Made by a program: the position numbers and the translations under genes. From positions 248,001 to 312,000 of the forward strand of contig JAHDXS010000003.1 of assembly GCA_023384135.1 (NCBI GenBank): a stretch of DNA of 64,000 bases, given 5' to 3'. Of this stretch, positions 16,182 to 24,086 are shown in pieces. Position 1 is the stretch's first letter, and every line of letters begins with the position of its first letter. The stretch comes from Alphaproteobacteria bacterium (lineage in GTDB: Bacteria > Pseudomonadota > Alphaproteobacteria > Micavibrionales > Micavibrionaceae). The notes under the pieces are model-generated. The model did no database searches. It was not told where the DNA came from and saw only the letters and a program-made list of their open reading frames with translations.

Positions 16182-16610
16182 ATGAGACACAAAATCAGCA
16201 GTATTCTTAATGGCCGTGTGGCGGACGAGATCCGGCACGGCGCCGCGCTCGAAAGCTTCCTCGTGATTGCCAACTTCGCCTACGAGGAAGACCGCGTGAC
16301 GCAGGCACCCGTGAATATCTATAGCGGCCTCAGCGAAAACGGTTTCGACGCCCTGATCGGCCACAGCGCACAGGCGCACGGCATCGTGGTGCTCTATACC
16401 GACGGCAACACAGCGATTTTAAGCGGCCGCCAGCCAAACCTGAAGGCGGTCGAGAGCGATTGCGGCCCGATGCTCTCCTACGCCTATTGCACGGAGGAGG
16501 GCGCGCTCAAAGTCATGGAGCGCTGCCTCGAAGCCGCCCGCGAAACGCCCGAGGAACAGGATATGCGCCACATCCCCGGCGCCCGCGATCTGGTACGGCA
16601 TTTGAATTGA
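16182..16610 (+). CDS. Hypothetical protein (weak paralogue of 15667 product)
   Basis: A 142-aa protein starting MRHKISSILNGRVADEIRHG. It shares the pattern YSGLSENGFDALI and a beta segment (VVLYTDGNTAILSGR) with the preceding gene product. The C-terminus ends in a helical IPGARDLVRHLN. No domain is recognised. A strong terminator follows before the tail spike gene. Confidence 0.6.
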   Translation: MRHKISSILNGRVADEIRHGAALESFLVIANFAYEEDRVTQAPVNIYSGLSENGFDALIGHSAQAHGIVVLYTDGNTAILSGRQPNLKAVESDCGPMLSYAYCTEEGALKVMERCLEAARETPEEQDMRHIPGARDLVRHLN

Positions 16611-16641
16611 TCGATTTCTGCTAGCTAAGGCACAACGCACA

Positions 16642-16669
16642 ACCCCGCCCGTCCAGGCGGGGTTTTTTA
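16642..16669 (+). terminator. Rho-independent terminator
   Basis: The hairpin ccccgcc-cgtccag-gcgggg is followed by tttttt. It separates the two hypothetical genes from the tail spike transcript. Confidence 0.85.
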
Positions 16670-16693
16670 TTTTCAAACACTAAGGAACACCCC

Positions 16694-16762
16694 ATGACCG
16701 AGCATATCAAAATGCCGGACGTGACGCCGCGAAGCAATGCGCAGCATTGTTCGCATCAATAA
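16694..16762 (+). pseudogene. Duplicated 5' fragment of tail spike gene (22 codons)
   Basis: The frame encodes MTEHIKMPDVTP, identical to the first 12 residues of the tail spike at 16787, then diverges (RSNAQHCSHQ) and stops at 16760-16762. The shared DNA covers about 36 bases with one mismatch. It reads as a partial copy left by recombination at the 5' end of the spike gene. Confidence 0.75.
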
Positions 16763-16786
16763 ACCCTTAAAATCAGGAGATTTTAA

Positions 16787-18811
16787 ATGACCGAGCATAT
16801 CAAAATGCCGGATGTGACGCCGATCGTGCGTTACGTCGCGAACGGCGCACAAACGATTTTCGCCTATCCGTTCCCGATCTTCGCAAGCGAGGATTTGGCC
16901 GTGTACCTAAACGGTGCGCGGCAGGCCAGCGGCTTCACGATCGAAGGGGCAGGGCAGACCGCAGGCGGCACCGTAACCTTCGAGACTGCCCCCGCGCTCA
17001 ACACGATCGTCACCCTCGCGCGCGAACTGCCCATCGAGCGCATGACGGATTATCTGGAGGGCGGCGATTTCTCGGCGCAGTCGATCAACACGGAACTCGA
17101 TTACCTCATCGCGGCGCTGCAACAGGTGAACCGTGAAAACGACACGATGCTGCGCTACGCCAACCATGAATCGCCCGGCGAGGTGAACATCCCGGACCGC
17201 GCCATCCGCGCGAACAAGGCGCTGGGGTTCGACGGTAACGGCGACCCCGTCGCGGTGACGCTCGAAGGCTCCATGGCCGCGCCCGATTTCACCCCCGCCG
17301 GAACCGGGGCCGTCACGCGCACCAGCCACGATAAATTCTCTGACCTGATCTCCGTGAGGGATTTCGGCGCGATCGGCGACGGCGTGGCGGACGATACCAA
17401 CGCCTTCATCAACGCGCTGGCCGCCGCGAACGCCGTGTTCATCCCCGAGGGCGAATACCGCGTGACCGCGACCATCCGCCTCACCGCCCGCCAGAGCCTC
17501 TTCGGCGCGGGCCAGAAATCCGTGCTCGCCGCCGCCGCCGATACCTTCAACGTCATCGAGGTGGTGGAGGATTATGTAACGCTCAGCAATTTCCGCATCG
17601 AGGGCGGCGATGTCGGCATCAAGCTGTACGGCCTCACGCGCCCGGTGGTGCAGACCGCCGTGAGCGATATCACAATCGTGGCGCCCAAGACGGGCGTTCA
17701 GCTCGACGGCTACACCGACACGAACAAACCCTGCTACTGGAATAATTTTGCCCGCGTGCTGGTGGAACAGCCCTCGGTGAACGGCTTCCACCTCACGAAA
17801 TCCGGCGCGGGCGACACGCCGAACGCGAATAAATTCTACGCCTGCCGCGCCTATTCTCTGGGCGCGGATATTTCCGGCGCGGGTTTTTATATCCAGCACG
17901 GCAGCTTCAACAACGCCTTCATCGACTGCGAGGCGAACGTGAAGGGCACGGCGCAAGGATGCTTCATCATCGGCGCAGGGTCCAACAAAACGCTGCTGGT
18001 GAACCCCTACGCCGAGAGCAACAACGAGGTGCCGAACATCAAGCTTGAATCCGGCTCGCTCGAAACCTCGATTTATAACCTGCTCTCCGCCAGCAACGGC
18101 GCGGCGATCTGGGATCTCTCCGGCGGGGAATACAGCGCGTACAACGCGGGCTTCCCGCATAAAAACCGCCTGCAACGCACGACCGTCACCGACATGAACG
18201 CGACGCTCCAGCGCTTCGACACCGAATATATCGACGCGAGCGGTTCGGTGAGCCTCGACCTCTCGCACTCCGTGCATCTGGTTTCAAGCTTCGGAGGCGC
18301 GTTGACGGTCGAGTTGCCCGACGCGGCCGATGCCGTGGGCGTGATGATGGCGGTCAAGAAAACCGACTCCTCGAAAAATGTGATTACGATCACCGAGGAC
18401 GGCGGGCCGGGGCCGGACGGATCGAGCGTCTTTCTGGGCGCGGAGAATGATTATGTGATGATGCTCTCCAACGGCGCGGAATGGTTCGTGATTGCCTCCA
18501 ACCGCTCGCCGGGCAACACGCGCTTTTTCGACGGCACGGGAACCTACGATATCGATATGGCGGTGGATACCTATCTGCTTTCCAGCTTCGGCGGCGCTTT
18601 GACCGCCCGGCTGCCGCCCGCCAACGCGGCGGAATCCATCGGCCGCACGGTGACGATCAAAAAAACCGACGTGTCATCGAACGCCGTCACCGTGACCGTG
18701 CAGGGCGGCACCGGCCCCGACAACGCCGCCCAGCCGCTCGCCAGCCCCTACAGCGCCATCACCGTCGTCTCCGACGGCGGCCAGTGGTTCATCGTGAGCA
18801 AGCATTTGTGA
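16787..18811 (+). CDS. Tail spike/fiber protein with pectate-lyase-like beta helix
   Basis: This 674-aa protein carries a T7 fiber-like N-terminal anchor (residues about 1-130: VRYVANGAQTIFAYPFPIFA through INTELDYLIAALQQVNREND). A right-handed beta-helix domain follows, opening with the classic VRDFGAIGDGVADDTNAFIN near residue 190. The C-terminus has two related blocks of about 95 residues, each with SSFGGALT, a VKKTD or IKKTD element and a final NGAEWFVI or GGQWFIV. It probably binds and perhaps degrades a surface polysaccharide of the host. The start has a caggag site; an abortive copy of its 5' end lies just upstream. Confidence 0.88.
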   Translation: MTEHIKMPDVTPIVRYVANGAQTIFAYPFPIFASEDLAVYLNGARQASGFTIEGAGQTAGGTVTFETAPALNTIVTLARELPIERMTDYLEGGDFSAQSINTELDYLIAALQQVNRENDTMLRYANHESPGEVNIPDRAIRANKALGFDGNGDPVAVTLEGSMAAPDFTPAGTGAVTRTSHDKFSDLISVRDFGAIGDGVADDTNAFINALAAANAVFIPEGEYRVTATIRLTARQSLFGAGQKSVLAAAADTFNVIEVVEDYVTLSNFRIEGGDVGIKLYGLTRPVVQTAVSDITIVAPKTGVQLDGYTDTNKPCYWNNFARVLVEQPSVNGFHLTKSGAGDTPNANKFYACRAYSLGADISGAGFYIQHGSFNNAFIDCEANVKGTAQGCFIIGAGSNKTLLVNPYAESNNEVPNIKLESGSLETSIYNLLSASNGAAIWDLSGGEYSAYNAGFPHKNRLQRTTVTDMNATLQRFDTEYIDASGSVSLDLSHSVHLVSSFGGALTVELPDAADAVGVMMAVKKTDSSKNVITITEDGGPGPDGSSVFLGAENDYVMMLSNGAEWFVIASNRSPGNTRFFDGTGTYDIDMAVDTYLLSSFGGALTARLPPANAAESIGRTVTIKKTDVSSNAVTVTVQGGTGPDNAAQPLASPYSAITVVSDGGQWFIVSKHL

Positions 18812-18868
18812 AATGAAAAAGATATCCTATAAACATATGAGGTTTGAGCATCATAAACGGAAAAGCAC

Positions 18869-19564
18869 ATGAAAAATATTATCATAAAGACAGTGCTGTC
18901 GGCTGTCGTTCTTGCCGTCGGGCTGGGCGCAGGATACTGGTCGTTCGTCGCCGGGATATGGCGGTTCAACTATCCCCCGCGCGGCCCTAGCATGGTCCAC
19001 GGCCTCGACGTGTCGCACCATCAGAACGACATACGCTGGCATGAAATTCCAAAGGACGAATACGCCTTTGTCTACATTAAGGCCACCGAGGGCGGTGACT
19101 GGCGCGACCGGAAATTCGAGGAAAACTGGAACGCGGCAAGGACGCAAGGGTTCAAGGCTGGCGCCTACCATTTCTTCACCCTGTGCCGCCCCGCCGCAGA
19201 TCAGGCGGAAAATTTTATCGCTACGGTGCCCGTGGAGCCGGACGCGCTGCCGCCCGCCATCGACGTGGAGTTCGGCGGCAACTGCGGCAAGCGCCCCACG
19301 AAGGCCGAATTCGCGGCGGAGTTGGAAGTTTTCATCGCACAGGTGCAGGCGCATTACGAACAAAAACCCGTGATCTACGCCACCGCTGAGTTTCACGCTG
19401 CCTATCTCGCCGGAACGCGCTTTACGGAATATCCGCTCTGGATACGCAATATCTGGACTGCGCCGGACGAAACGCTTTATCCCGGCTGGCACATCTGGCA
19501 ATACGCCAACTACGCGCGGGTGAAGGGCATAGACGGCCCTGTCGATCTCAACGTCATGAGATAA
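18869..19564 (+). CDS. GH25-family lysozyme with N-terminal signal anchor
   Basis: A 231-aa protein. Residues about 7-25 form a hydrophobic segment (TVLSAVVLAVGLGAGYWSFV), and the catalytic domain follows with GLDVSHHQNDIRW, YAFVYIKATEGGDW, AGAYHFF, the catalytic-type DVEF (in LPPAIDVEFGGNC) and WHIWQYANYARVKGIDGPVDL. These are hallmarks of GH25 muramidases, which cut the glycan strand. The signal anchor suggests export by the Sec system (SAR-type endolysin or envelope-acting enzyme). It lies between the spike and terminase genes. Confidence 0.9.
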   Translation: MKNIIIKTVLSAVVLAVGLGAGYWSFVAGIWRFNYPPRGPSMVHGLDVSHHQNDIRWHEIPKDEYAFVYIKATEGGDWRDRKFEENWNAARTQGFKAGAYHFFTLCRPAADQAENFIATVPVEPDALPPAIDVEFGGNCGKRPTKAEFAAELEVFIAQVQAHYEQKPVIYATAEFHAAYLAGTRFTEYPLWIRNIWTAPDETLYPGWHIWQYANYARVKGIDGPVDLNVMR

Positions 19565-19590
19565 ATTTAAAGCCCCATCAAGGAGAAGCA

Positions 19591-19926
19591 ATGACCACAT
19601 TTGAATCCGGGATGCGCGAGCGCGTCTCGAAATTCCTGCCGCGCGCGCTCGAAACCGCGCTGCTGTCCTACCACGAATTTTCGGAAGAACAAGCCACCGC
19701 CCCCGAAGGCGAAGAGGAAATCGGCAAGGACGAAAAGGCCAAGCACTTCAAGGCGCACCATGACGCCTGCAAGGTCGCGCTCGCGCATATCGAGCTGCTG
19801 CTCAAGCTCGCCCGCCTCGCCGACCTGCCCGACGCGAACGGCGAGGACGAAGTCGCCCGCACACATATGGCGGGCCTGATGGCGCTCGCCCAGCATGAAA
19901 TAGATGGCAAGAATAAGCAGACATGA
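19591..19926 (+). CDS. Phage-module hypothetical protein
   Basis: A 111-aa, mainly helical, charged protein with a perfect aaggag site. It begins MTTFESGMRERVSKFLPRAL and contains an acidic linker (PEGEEEIGKDEKAK) and a helix with DACKVALAHIELLLKLARLA. No membrane segment is present. It sits upstream of the terminase region; the function is unknown. Confidence 0.6.
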   Translation: MTTFESGMRERVSKFLPRALETALLSYHEFSEEQATAPEGEEEIGKDEKAKHFKAHHDACKVALAHIELLLKLARLADLPDANGEDEVARTHMAGLMALAQHEIDGKNKQT

Positions 19927-19948
19927 AGAACAGTGACTGCGAACTCAC

Positions 19949-20146
19949 CCCCTTGTCATCCCCGCATCCCCTTTTGTCATCCCTGCGTAAGCAGGGACCT
20001 GATGGGGCTTTAGCCGTGGATTCCGGCATCCGCCGGAATGACACAAGGCACCGTCATTGCGAACCTGCGCAAGCAGGTGAAGCAATCCATAAAACCGCAG
20101 AGATAGATTGCTTCGTCGGCCTTTCGGCCTCCTCGCAATGACAAGA
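19949..20146. repeat. Host repeat cluster upstream of terminase (copy 1 of a 94-bp direct repeat)
   Basis: Positions 19949-20042 match 22051-22144 with three mismatches in 94 bases. They contain tcatccctgcgtaagcaggg and the ggattccggcatccgccgga palindrome. At 20051-20146 lies a cattgcgaacctgcgcaagc ... gcctcctcgcaatgac element. This gap has no gene. Confidence 0.85.
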
Positions 20147-20200
20147 CTTTAATCTCAGTGGTCAAAACACAGGGTGCATCAACGCCCTAACCGGAAAACC

Positions 20201-21676
20201 ATGGACAAAATATCGCTATGCTCCCTCCCGCTTTTCCTCGTCCTCTGGAACCAGAGGCAGGGGCAGCGCACGCCAAAACTCCATCTGCGCATGGCGGAGT
20301 TTCTGGAGCGTGCATGGACGGAGCAAAACACGCGCCTGCTGCTGATGGCGTTCCGCAGCGCAGGGAAAAGTACAGTGGCGGGGATCTTCGCGGCCTGGCT
20401 TTTGTTTCGCAATGCGGATTTGCGTATCCTTGTTTTGGCGGCCGACCAGAGTCTGGCGAAAAAGATGGTGCGGAATGTTAAACGCATCGTCGAGCGCCAC
20501 CCGCTGACCGCGCATCTCAAACCCGCGAACCCGGACCAGTGGGCCGCCGACCGCTTCACGGTGGGCAGGACTCTTGAACTGCGCGATCCGTCCATGCTCG
20601 CCTGCGGCCTCGGCGGCAACATCACGGGCAGCCGCGCGGACGTGGTAATCTGCGACGATGTTGAGGTGCCCGCAACGTGTGATTCCGCCGAAAAGCGTGA
20701 ACAGCTCCGCGCGCGTCTGGCGGAGATGGCCTACGTCCTGACCCCCGGCGGAACGCAGCTTTATCTGGGCACCCCGCACCATTACCATTCGATCTACGCC
20801 GACGCCCCGCGCGCGGATTTAGGCGAGGAGGCGGAATTCCTGCGCGGCTTTACAAGATTCATGCTGCCGATCGTGAACGAAGATGGCGAGAGCCAGTGGC
20901 CCGAACGCTTTACGGCGGAGGACATCGAGCGCCTGAAAATCGCGACCGGTCCGAACAAATTTGAATCGCAGATGATGCTGCGTCCGGTCAACATCGCGGA
21001 GAGCCGCCTCGACCCCGCCGCGCTGCGCCTGTACGATACGCCGCTCGATTACACGCGCGAAGTCGGTGCGCTGTTTATCGGCGAGAAAAAAATGGTCGCC
21101 GCCGCCGCATGGTGGGATCCGTCCTTCGGAAAGCATTCCGGCGACAAAAGCGTCGTGGCCGTAATCTTCGCAGACGGGCAGGGGGATTATTACCTGCACC
21201 ATATCGAATATATCGCCTTGCCCGAAGGCGGAACGGACGACGAAGCCACCCAGCAATGCAAAATCGTGACGCGGCTCGCAAAAGCGAATTATCTCCCCTC
21301 CGTCACGGTGGAGATCAACGGCATTGGGCGCTTCCTGCCCAATATTCTCAGGCGAGAGATGAACCGCGCCGGAGTACCGTGCAGCGTCCTGGAGACCAGC
21401 AGCACCCGCGCCAAGGATCTGCGCATTCTGGAATCTTTCGACGCGCTGCTCGCCGCCCGCCGCCTGCATGTTCACCGCAACGTGATGTGCACGCCCTTCG
21501 CCGTGGAAATACGCGAATGGCGGCCCGGCGGAAAAGGGCGCGATGACGGGCTGGACGCCGTGGCCGGGGCGCTCTCGCTTCTGCCTGACCGCACCGGCCC
21601 GTTCCCCCGCCGGGGCGGCCATGTCTGGATGGCTCCGGCGGCGCAGGCACAAGCCCGCACGGACTTTAAGGTTTGA
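20201..21676 (+). CDS. Terminase large subunit (T7 gp19-like)
   Basis: Read from ATG 20201 (a GTG at 20174 would add nine residues), this gives 491 aa. It contains a Walker-A-like FRSAGKST at residues 51-58, a Walker B VVICDDVE near residue 145, the coupling region YLGTPHHYHSIY, and nuclease-type acidic residues in WWDPSFGKHSGDKS and GRDDGLDAVAGAL. It is the packaging motor ATPase plus DNA-cutting nuclease. In this element it is bracketed by near-identical repeats and lies after the spike and lysozyme genes. Confidence 0.92.
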   Translation: MDKISLCSLPLFLVLWNQRQGQRTPKLHLRMAEFLERAWTEQNTRLLLMAFRSAGKSTVAGIFAAWLLFRNADLRILVLAADQSLAKKMVRNVKRIVERHPLTAHLKPANPDQWAADRFTVGRTLELRDPSMLACGLGGNITGSRADVVICDDVEVPATCDSAEKREQLRARLAEMAYVLTPGGTQLYLGTPHHYHSIYADAPRADLGEEAEFLRGFTRFMLPIVNEDGESQWPERFTAEDIERLKIATGPNKFESQMMLRPVNIAESRLDPAALRLYDTPLDYTREVGALFIGEKKMVAAAAWWDPSFGKHSGDKSVVAVIFADGQGDYYLHHIEYIALPEGGTDDEATQQCKIVTRLAKANYLPSVTVEINGIGRFLPNILRREMNRAGVPCSVLETSSTRAKDLRILESFDALLAARRLHVHRNVMCTPFAVEIREWRPGGKGRDDGLDAVAGALSLLPDRTGPFPRRGGHVWMAPAAQAQARTDFKV

Positions 21677-21760
21677 ATGGAATGAGGCAAAATTGTGGTG
21701 TAAAGTGACCGCCGAGTAAAACGCAGGCCCAAAACAGCACGGCCGCAAGCAGGGAATCCG

Positions 21761-22018
21761 ATGATACTGGCCCGCGACATCGTCCAATCGAAAATTGACC
21801 CGGAACTGGTTTTCTACTGGACGTACAATCTCTCGCTCGAGCTGGTCGTGATGGGCATCCTTCTGGGCGCGTTCATCGGCGCCGTGTTTTTCTGGCGTGT
21901 CAAACGCCCCGCCCGCCACCGCGCGGTGATCGGCGCCTTCGTGGGCTTCTATCTCTCGATCTTCGGGGTCGTCGCCCTGTTCGTCCTCGCCGAGGCGTAT
22001 CAGATCCTTTCGATGTAG
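21761..22018 (+). CDS. Small two-helix membrane protein
   Basis: An 85-aa protein with two hydrophobic segments (LELVVMGILLGAFIGAVFFW and GAFVGFYLSIFGVVALFVLA) separated by a basic loop RVKRPARHRA. Size and topology would fit a holin or a helper of lysis, and it lies between the terminase and the lysis cassette. No family is recognised, so membrane localisation is the only firm statement. Confidence 0.6.
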   Translation: MILARDIVQSKIDPELVFYWTYNLSLELVVMGILLGAFIGAVFFWRVKRPARHRAVIGAFVGFYLSIFGVVALFVLAEAYQILSM

Positions 22019-22050
22019 GTGGCCAGCTGGCCTTCTTTGTCATGCCCGCA

Positions 22051-22285
22051 CCCCTTGTCATCCCCGCATCCCCTTTTGTCATCCCTGCGAAAGCAGGGAC
22101 CTGATGGGGCTTTAGCCGTGGATTCCGGCTTGCGCCGGAATGACAAAAAAATCGCTGTGTTCGTTGTGTTTCAAAATGAGAGAAGTCTTCCGAGGTTCCT
22201 GCTTACGCAGGAATGACAAAAAATTAATCGCGTAGCCGGTGATGCTCCACGGAAAGCTTTGCGCCTTCGCGTCTTAGCGATTCAC
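22051..22285. repeat. Host repeat cluster downstream of terminase (copy 2 of the 94-bp direct repeat)
   Basis: Positions 22051-22144 are copy 2 of the repeat at 19949. Further units follow: a tgttcgttgtgtttcaaaat piece, a ggttcctgcttacgcaggaa palindrome and a cttcgcgtcttagcgattca unit to 22285. No gene is seen in 22019-22333. Confidence 0.85.
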
Positions 22286-22333
22286 GGCGCCGTTCGCGGT
22301 AAAACCTAATCCATATCAACCGGAGTAAAACCC

Positions 22334-22663
22334 ATGACGATCCTCTCCCCGGATCTCGTCTGGTGGATCACGGTCATCGACTTGCCGGCCCTCACGGGCC
22401 TCTTCTGGATGATCTGGAAAACCAGGCAGGACGGCGAGGCGGCGCTCACACGCCTGCGCCTCACCCTCGACCACCGCAGCGAGCAGTTCCGCGAGGCGCT
22501 GAACGCCTTCAAGCTGGAGGTCGCCAAAACCTATGCCTCGCAAACCGACCTGCGCGCGCTCGAAGCCCGCCTCGTCGATCACCTGTTGCGGATCGAGGCG
22601 AAACTCGACGCCACCGCCCTGAAGGCCGAAAGCCTGCTCGGCCCCAAACCCCGCAACGACTAA
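22334..22663 (+). CDS. Membrane-anchored coiled-coil protein of lysis cassette
   Basis: A 109-aa protein with one N-terminal membrane segment (LVWWITVIDLPALTGLFWMI, residues about 8-27) followed by a long coiled coil (TRLRLTLDHRSEQFREALNA onward). It directly precedes the SleB-type hydrolase. An Rz/spanin-like or holin-accessory role would match this topology, but sequence alone does not decide. Confidence 0.65.
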   Translation: MTILSPDLVWWITVIDLPALTGLFWMIWKTRQDGEAALTRLRLTLDHRSEQFREALNAFKLEVAKTYASQTDLRALEARLVDHLLRIEAKLDATALKAESLLGPKPRND

Positions 22664-22686
22664 AAAACCCCGAAAAAGGAAATACC

Positions 22687-23223
22687 ATGAAACCACCCAA
22701 ACTGACCGCCCTCACAGGGGGCAAGTCGGGCGGCTCCGGCACGCCCCATGATCCGCCCCATAATCCGCCCGGTGACGATAAAGACCGCGACATGCATGAA
22801 TTTTATAACACCATCGCCGCCGACATTCTCGCGCGCACCCTCTGGGGCGAGGCGCGGGGCGAGGGCACAGCCGGGATGCAGGCCGTGGCCAACGTCGTGC
22901 AAAACCGCGTAAGGATCGCGCAGGAACGCGGCAAATTCTGGTGGGGCGGCAGCATCATCGAGGTCTGCCAGAAACCCTATCAGTTTTCCTGCTGGAACCG
23001 CTCCGACCCGTCCTTCCGAAAGCTTCAGGCCGTGGACGAAAAAAACCTCTATTTCGCCACCGCTCTGCGCATCGCCCGCCGCGCCGTGGCCGGAGCGCTC
23101 GAAGACCTGACGGAGGGCGCGACGCACTACCACGCCGATTACGTGGAACCCTATTGGGCGCGTGGCCAGACGCCCGTCAAAACCATTGGCCGCCACATTT
23201 TCTACAAACTCATCGAAGGATAA
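22687..23223 (+). CDS. Cell wall hydrolase, SleB/Hydrolase_2 family (endolysin)
   Basis: The start at ATG 22687 is set by aaaggaaataccATG; it gives 178 aa. After a Gly/Pro-rich N-terminus (residues 1-35), the domain has ILARTLWGEARGEGTAGMQA, VANVVQNRVR, YQFSCWN and GATHYHADYVEPYWARGQTP, characteristic of SleB-type peptidoglycan hydrolases; the Glu in WGEARGE is the likely catalytic acid. No signal peptide is present, so release would depend on a holin. It lies within a compact lysis cassette. Confidence 0.9.
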   Translation: MKPPKLTALTGGKSGGSGTPHDPPHNPPGDDKDRDMHEFYNTIAADILARTLWGEARGEGTAGMQAVANVVQNRVRIAQERGKFWWGGSIIEVCQKPYQFSCWNRSDPSFRKLQAVDEKNLYFATALRIARRAVAGALEDLTEGATHYHADYVEPYWARGQTPVKTIGRHIFYKLIEG

Positions 23224-23229
23224 ACCGAC

Positions 23230-23400
23230 ATGAAAAACCTCATCAAAAACTTCATCAAAAGCTGCGTTCAAAACCTCAAGGCCGGAGTAAAAATTCTCTG
23301 GGAAAAAATCAAAGCGTTCTTCGCCAGGATCGGCGCGAAGATCAAACGCGGATTCCGAAAGCTCCGCGCAAAACTTTTCGGCGCACAGAAGGGAGATTGA
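23230..23400 (+). CDS. 56-aa cationic amphipathic peptide (candidate disruptin-like lysis protein)
   Basis: The frame at 23230-23400 starts six bases after the endolysin stop and ends three bases before the holin start. It encodes 56 residues with 12 Lys and 4 Arg against one Glu and one Asp (net about +14). Basic and hydrophobic residues alternate in a helical pattern (KILWEKIKAFFARIGAKIKR). Phage phiKT gp28 ('disruptin'), a 56-residue cationic peptide, breaks the outer membrane during lysis; size, charge and location agree here, although homology is not claimed. It has two possible internal starts but the ATG at 23230 is favoured by spacing. Confidence 0.65.
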   Translation: MKNLIKNFIKSCVQNLKAGVKILWEKIKAFFARIGAKIKRGFRKLRAKLFGAQKGD

Positions 23401-23403
23401 TCC

Positions 23404-23961
23404 ATGGCCGCGCCCCTCATCGCCGAAATCGGCATCCCCGTCGCCGTCTCCATCCTCTCCGACATTCTGGGCGGGATGGACAACGCCGCCGCCAAAAGCG
23501 CCGCGAAGGCGCTCGCGAAGGTGGACGAGGCGCTCAAATCCGGCGCCATCACGCCCGAACAACTCGCCGAAGCCAACCGCCACGCCGAACGCATGGCGGA
23601 GCTGGACGCGCTGGACGGCAAGACGGCGCTGGAACAGGTGAACCAGTCCCTGCGCGCCGAGGTCGCCTCGGAGGATCAATATGTCCGCCGCATGCGCCCC
23701 ACCTTCGGCTACCTCATGGCCCTGACATGGGCGGCGCAGATGTTCGCCGTCGCCTATGTCATCGTGTTCGAGACCGACAAGGCGGGCGTGGTCCTCTCCG
23801 CCATGGGGTCGTTGAGCGCCATCTGGGCCGTGGGCCTCTCGGTTCTGGGCATCTACGTCTACCGCCGCAGCGGGGAAAAGCTGCTCTCCGCCGCCCAAAG
23901 GGAGGTGATCTTCTGGAATCCGAGGGAGGGGAAGGAAAAGAGAAATAAATTTCTCAAATAG
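23404..23961 (+). CDS. Holin of the 3-TM type
   Basis: A 185-aa protein. Residues 1-85 are helical and rich in Ala/Lys/Glu (AAKSAAKALAKVDEALKSGA). Then comes a membrane region opening YVRRMRPTFGYLMALTWAAQ, followed by FAVAYVIVFE and AVGLSVLGIYVYRRSGEK, the pattern of the Holin_3TMs family. It would permeabilise the inner membrane to release the endolysin. It is the last gene of the phage-like module. Confidence 0.8.
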   Translation: MAAPLIAEIGIPVAVSILSDILGGMDNAAAKSAAKALAKVDEALKSGAITPEQLAEANRHAERMAELDALDGKTALEQVNQSLRAEVASEDQYVRRMRPTFGYLMALTWAAQMFAVAYVIVFETDKAGVVLSAMGSLSAIWAVGLSVLGIYVYRRSGEKLLSAAQREVIFWNPREGKEKRNKFLK

Positions 23962-24086
23962 ATCATTAGCGATGATAACCTGTATAAGAACGGCTATAAT
24001 CACAATCGACCCGATTCACAAAAAACATCCACAATAAATAGATAAGTATAAGATATAAATTATAAAATACGGATTTATTGACTTAT

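Larger units (their letters stand above)
594..23961 (+). mobile_element. T7-like podovirus late module (prophage remnant or domesticated element)
   Basis: Portal, scaffold, major capsid, tail tubular proteins A and B, gp14-like internal protein, tail spike, lysozyme, large terminase and lysis genes occur in one mostly forward-strand run. I see no integrase, single-subunit RNA polymerase, DNA polymerase or primase in the window, and host-type repeat clusters lie between its genes at 5.46-5.83, 7.77, 19.95-20.15 and 22.05-22.29 kb. Boundaries are approximate: the left edge is taken at the promoter near 594 and the right edge at the last lysis gene. Whether it makes particles cannot be judged from the sequence. 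Confidence 0.8.

Noticed and set aside
16907-18277. Long reverse-strand open frame (456 codons) opposite the tail spike
   Set aside because: Same cause: shadow of a GC-rich gene. The forward frame has the pectate-lyase signature and repeats.
22660-24003. Reverse-strand frame of 447 codons over the lysis cassette
   Set aside because: The forward strand contains four coherent lysis genes with ribosome sites; the reverse frame shows no motif.
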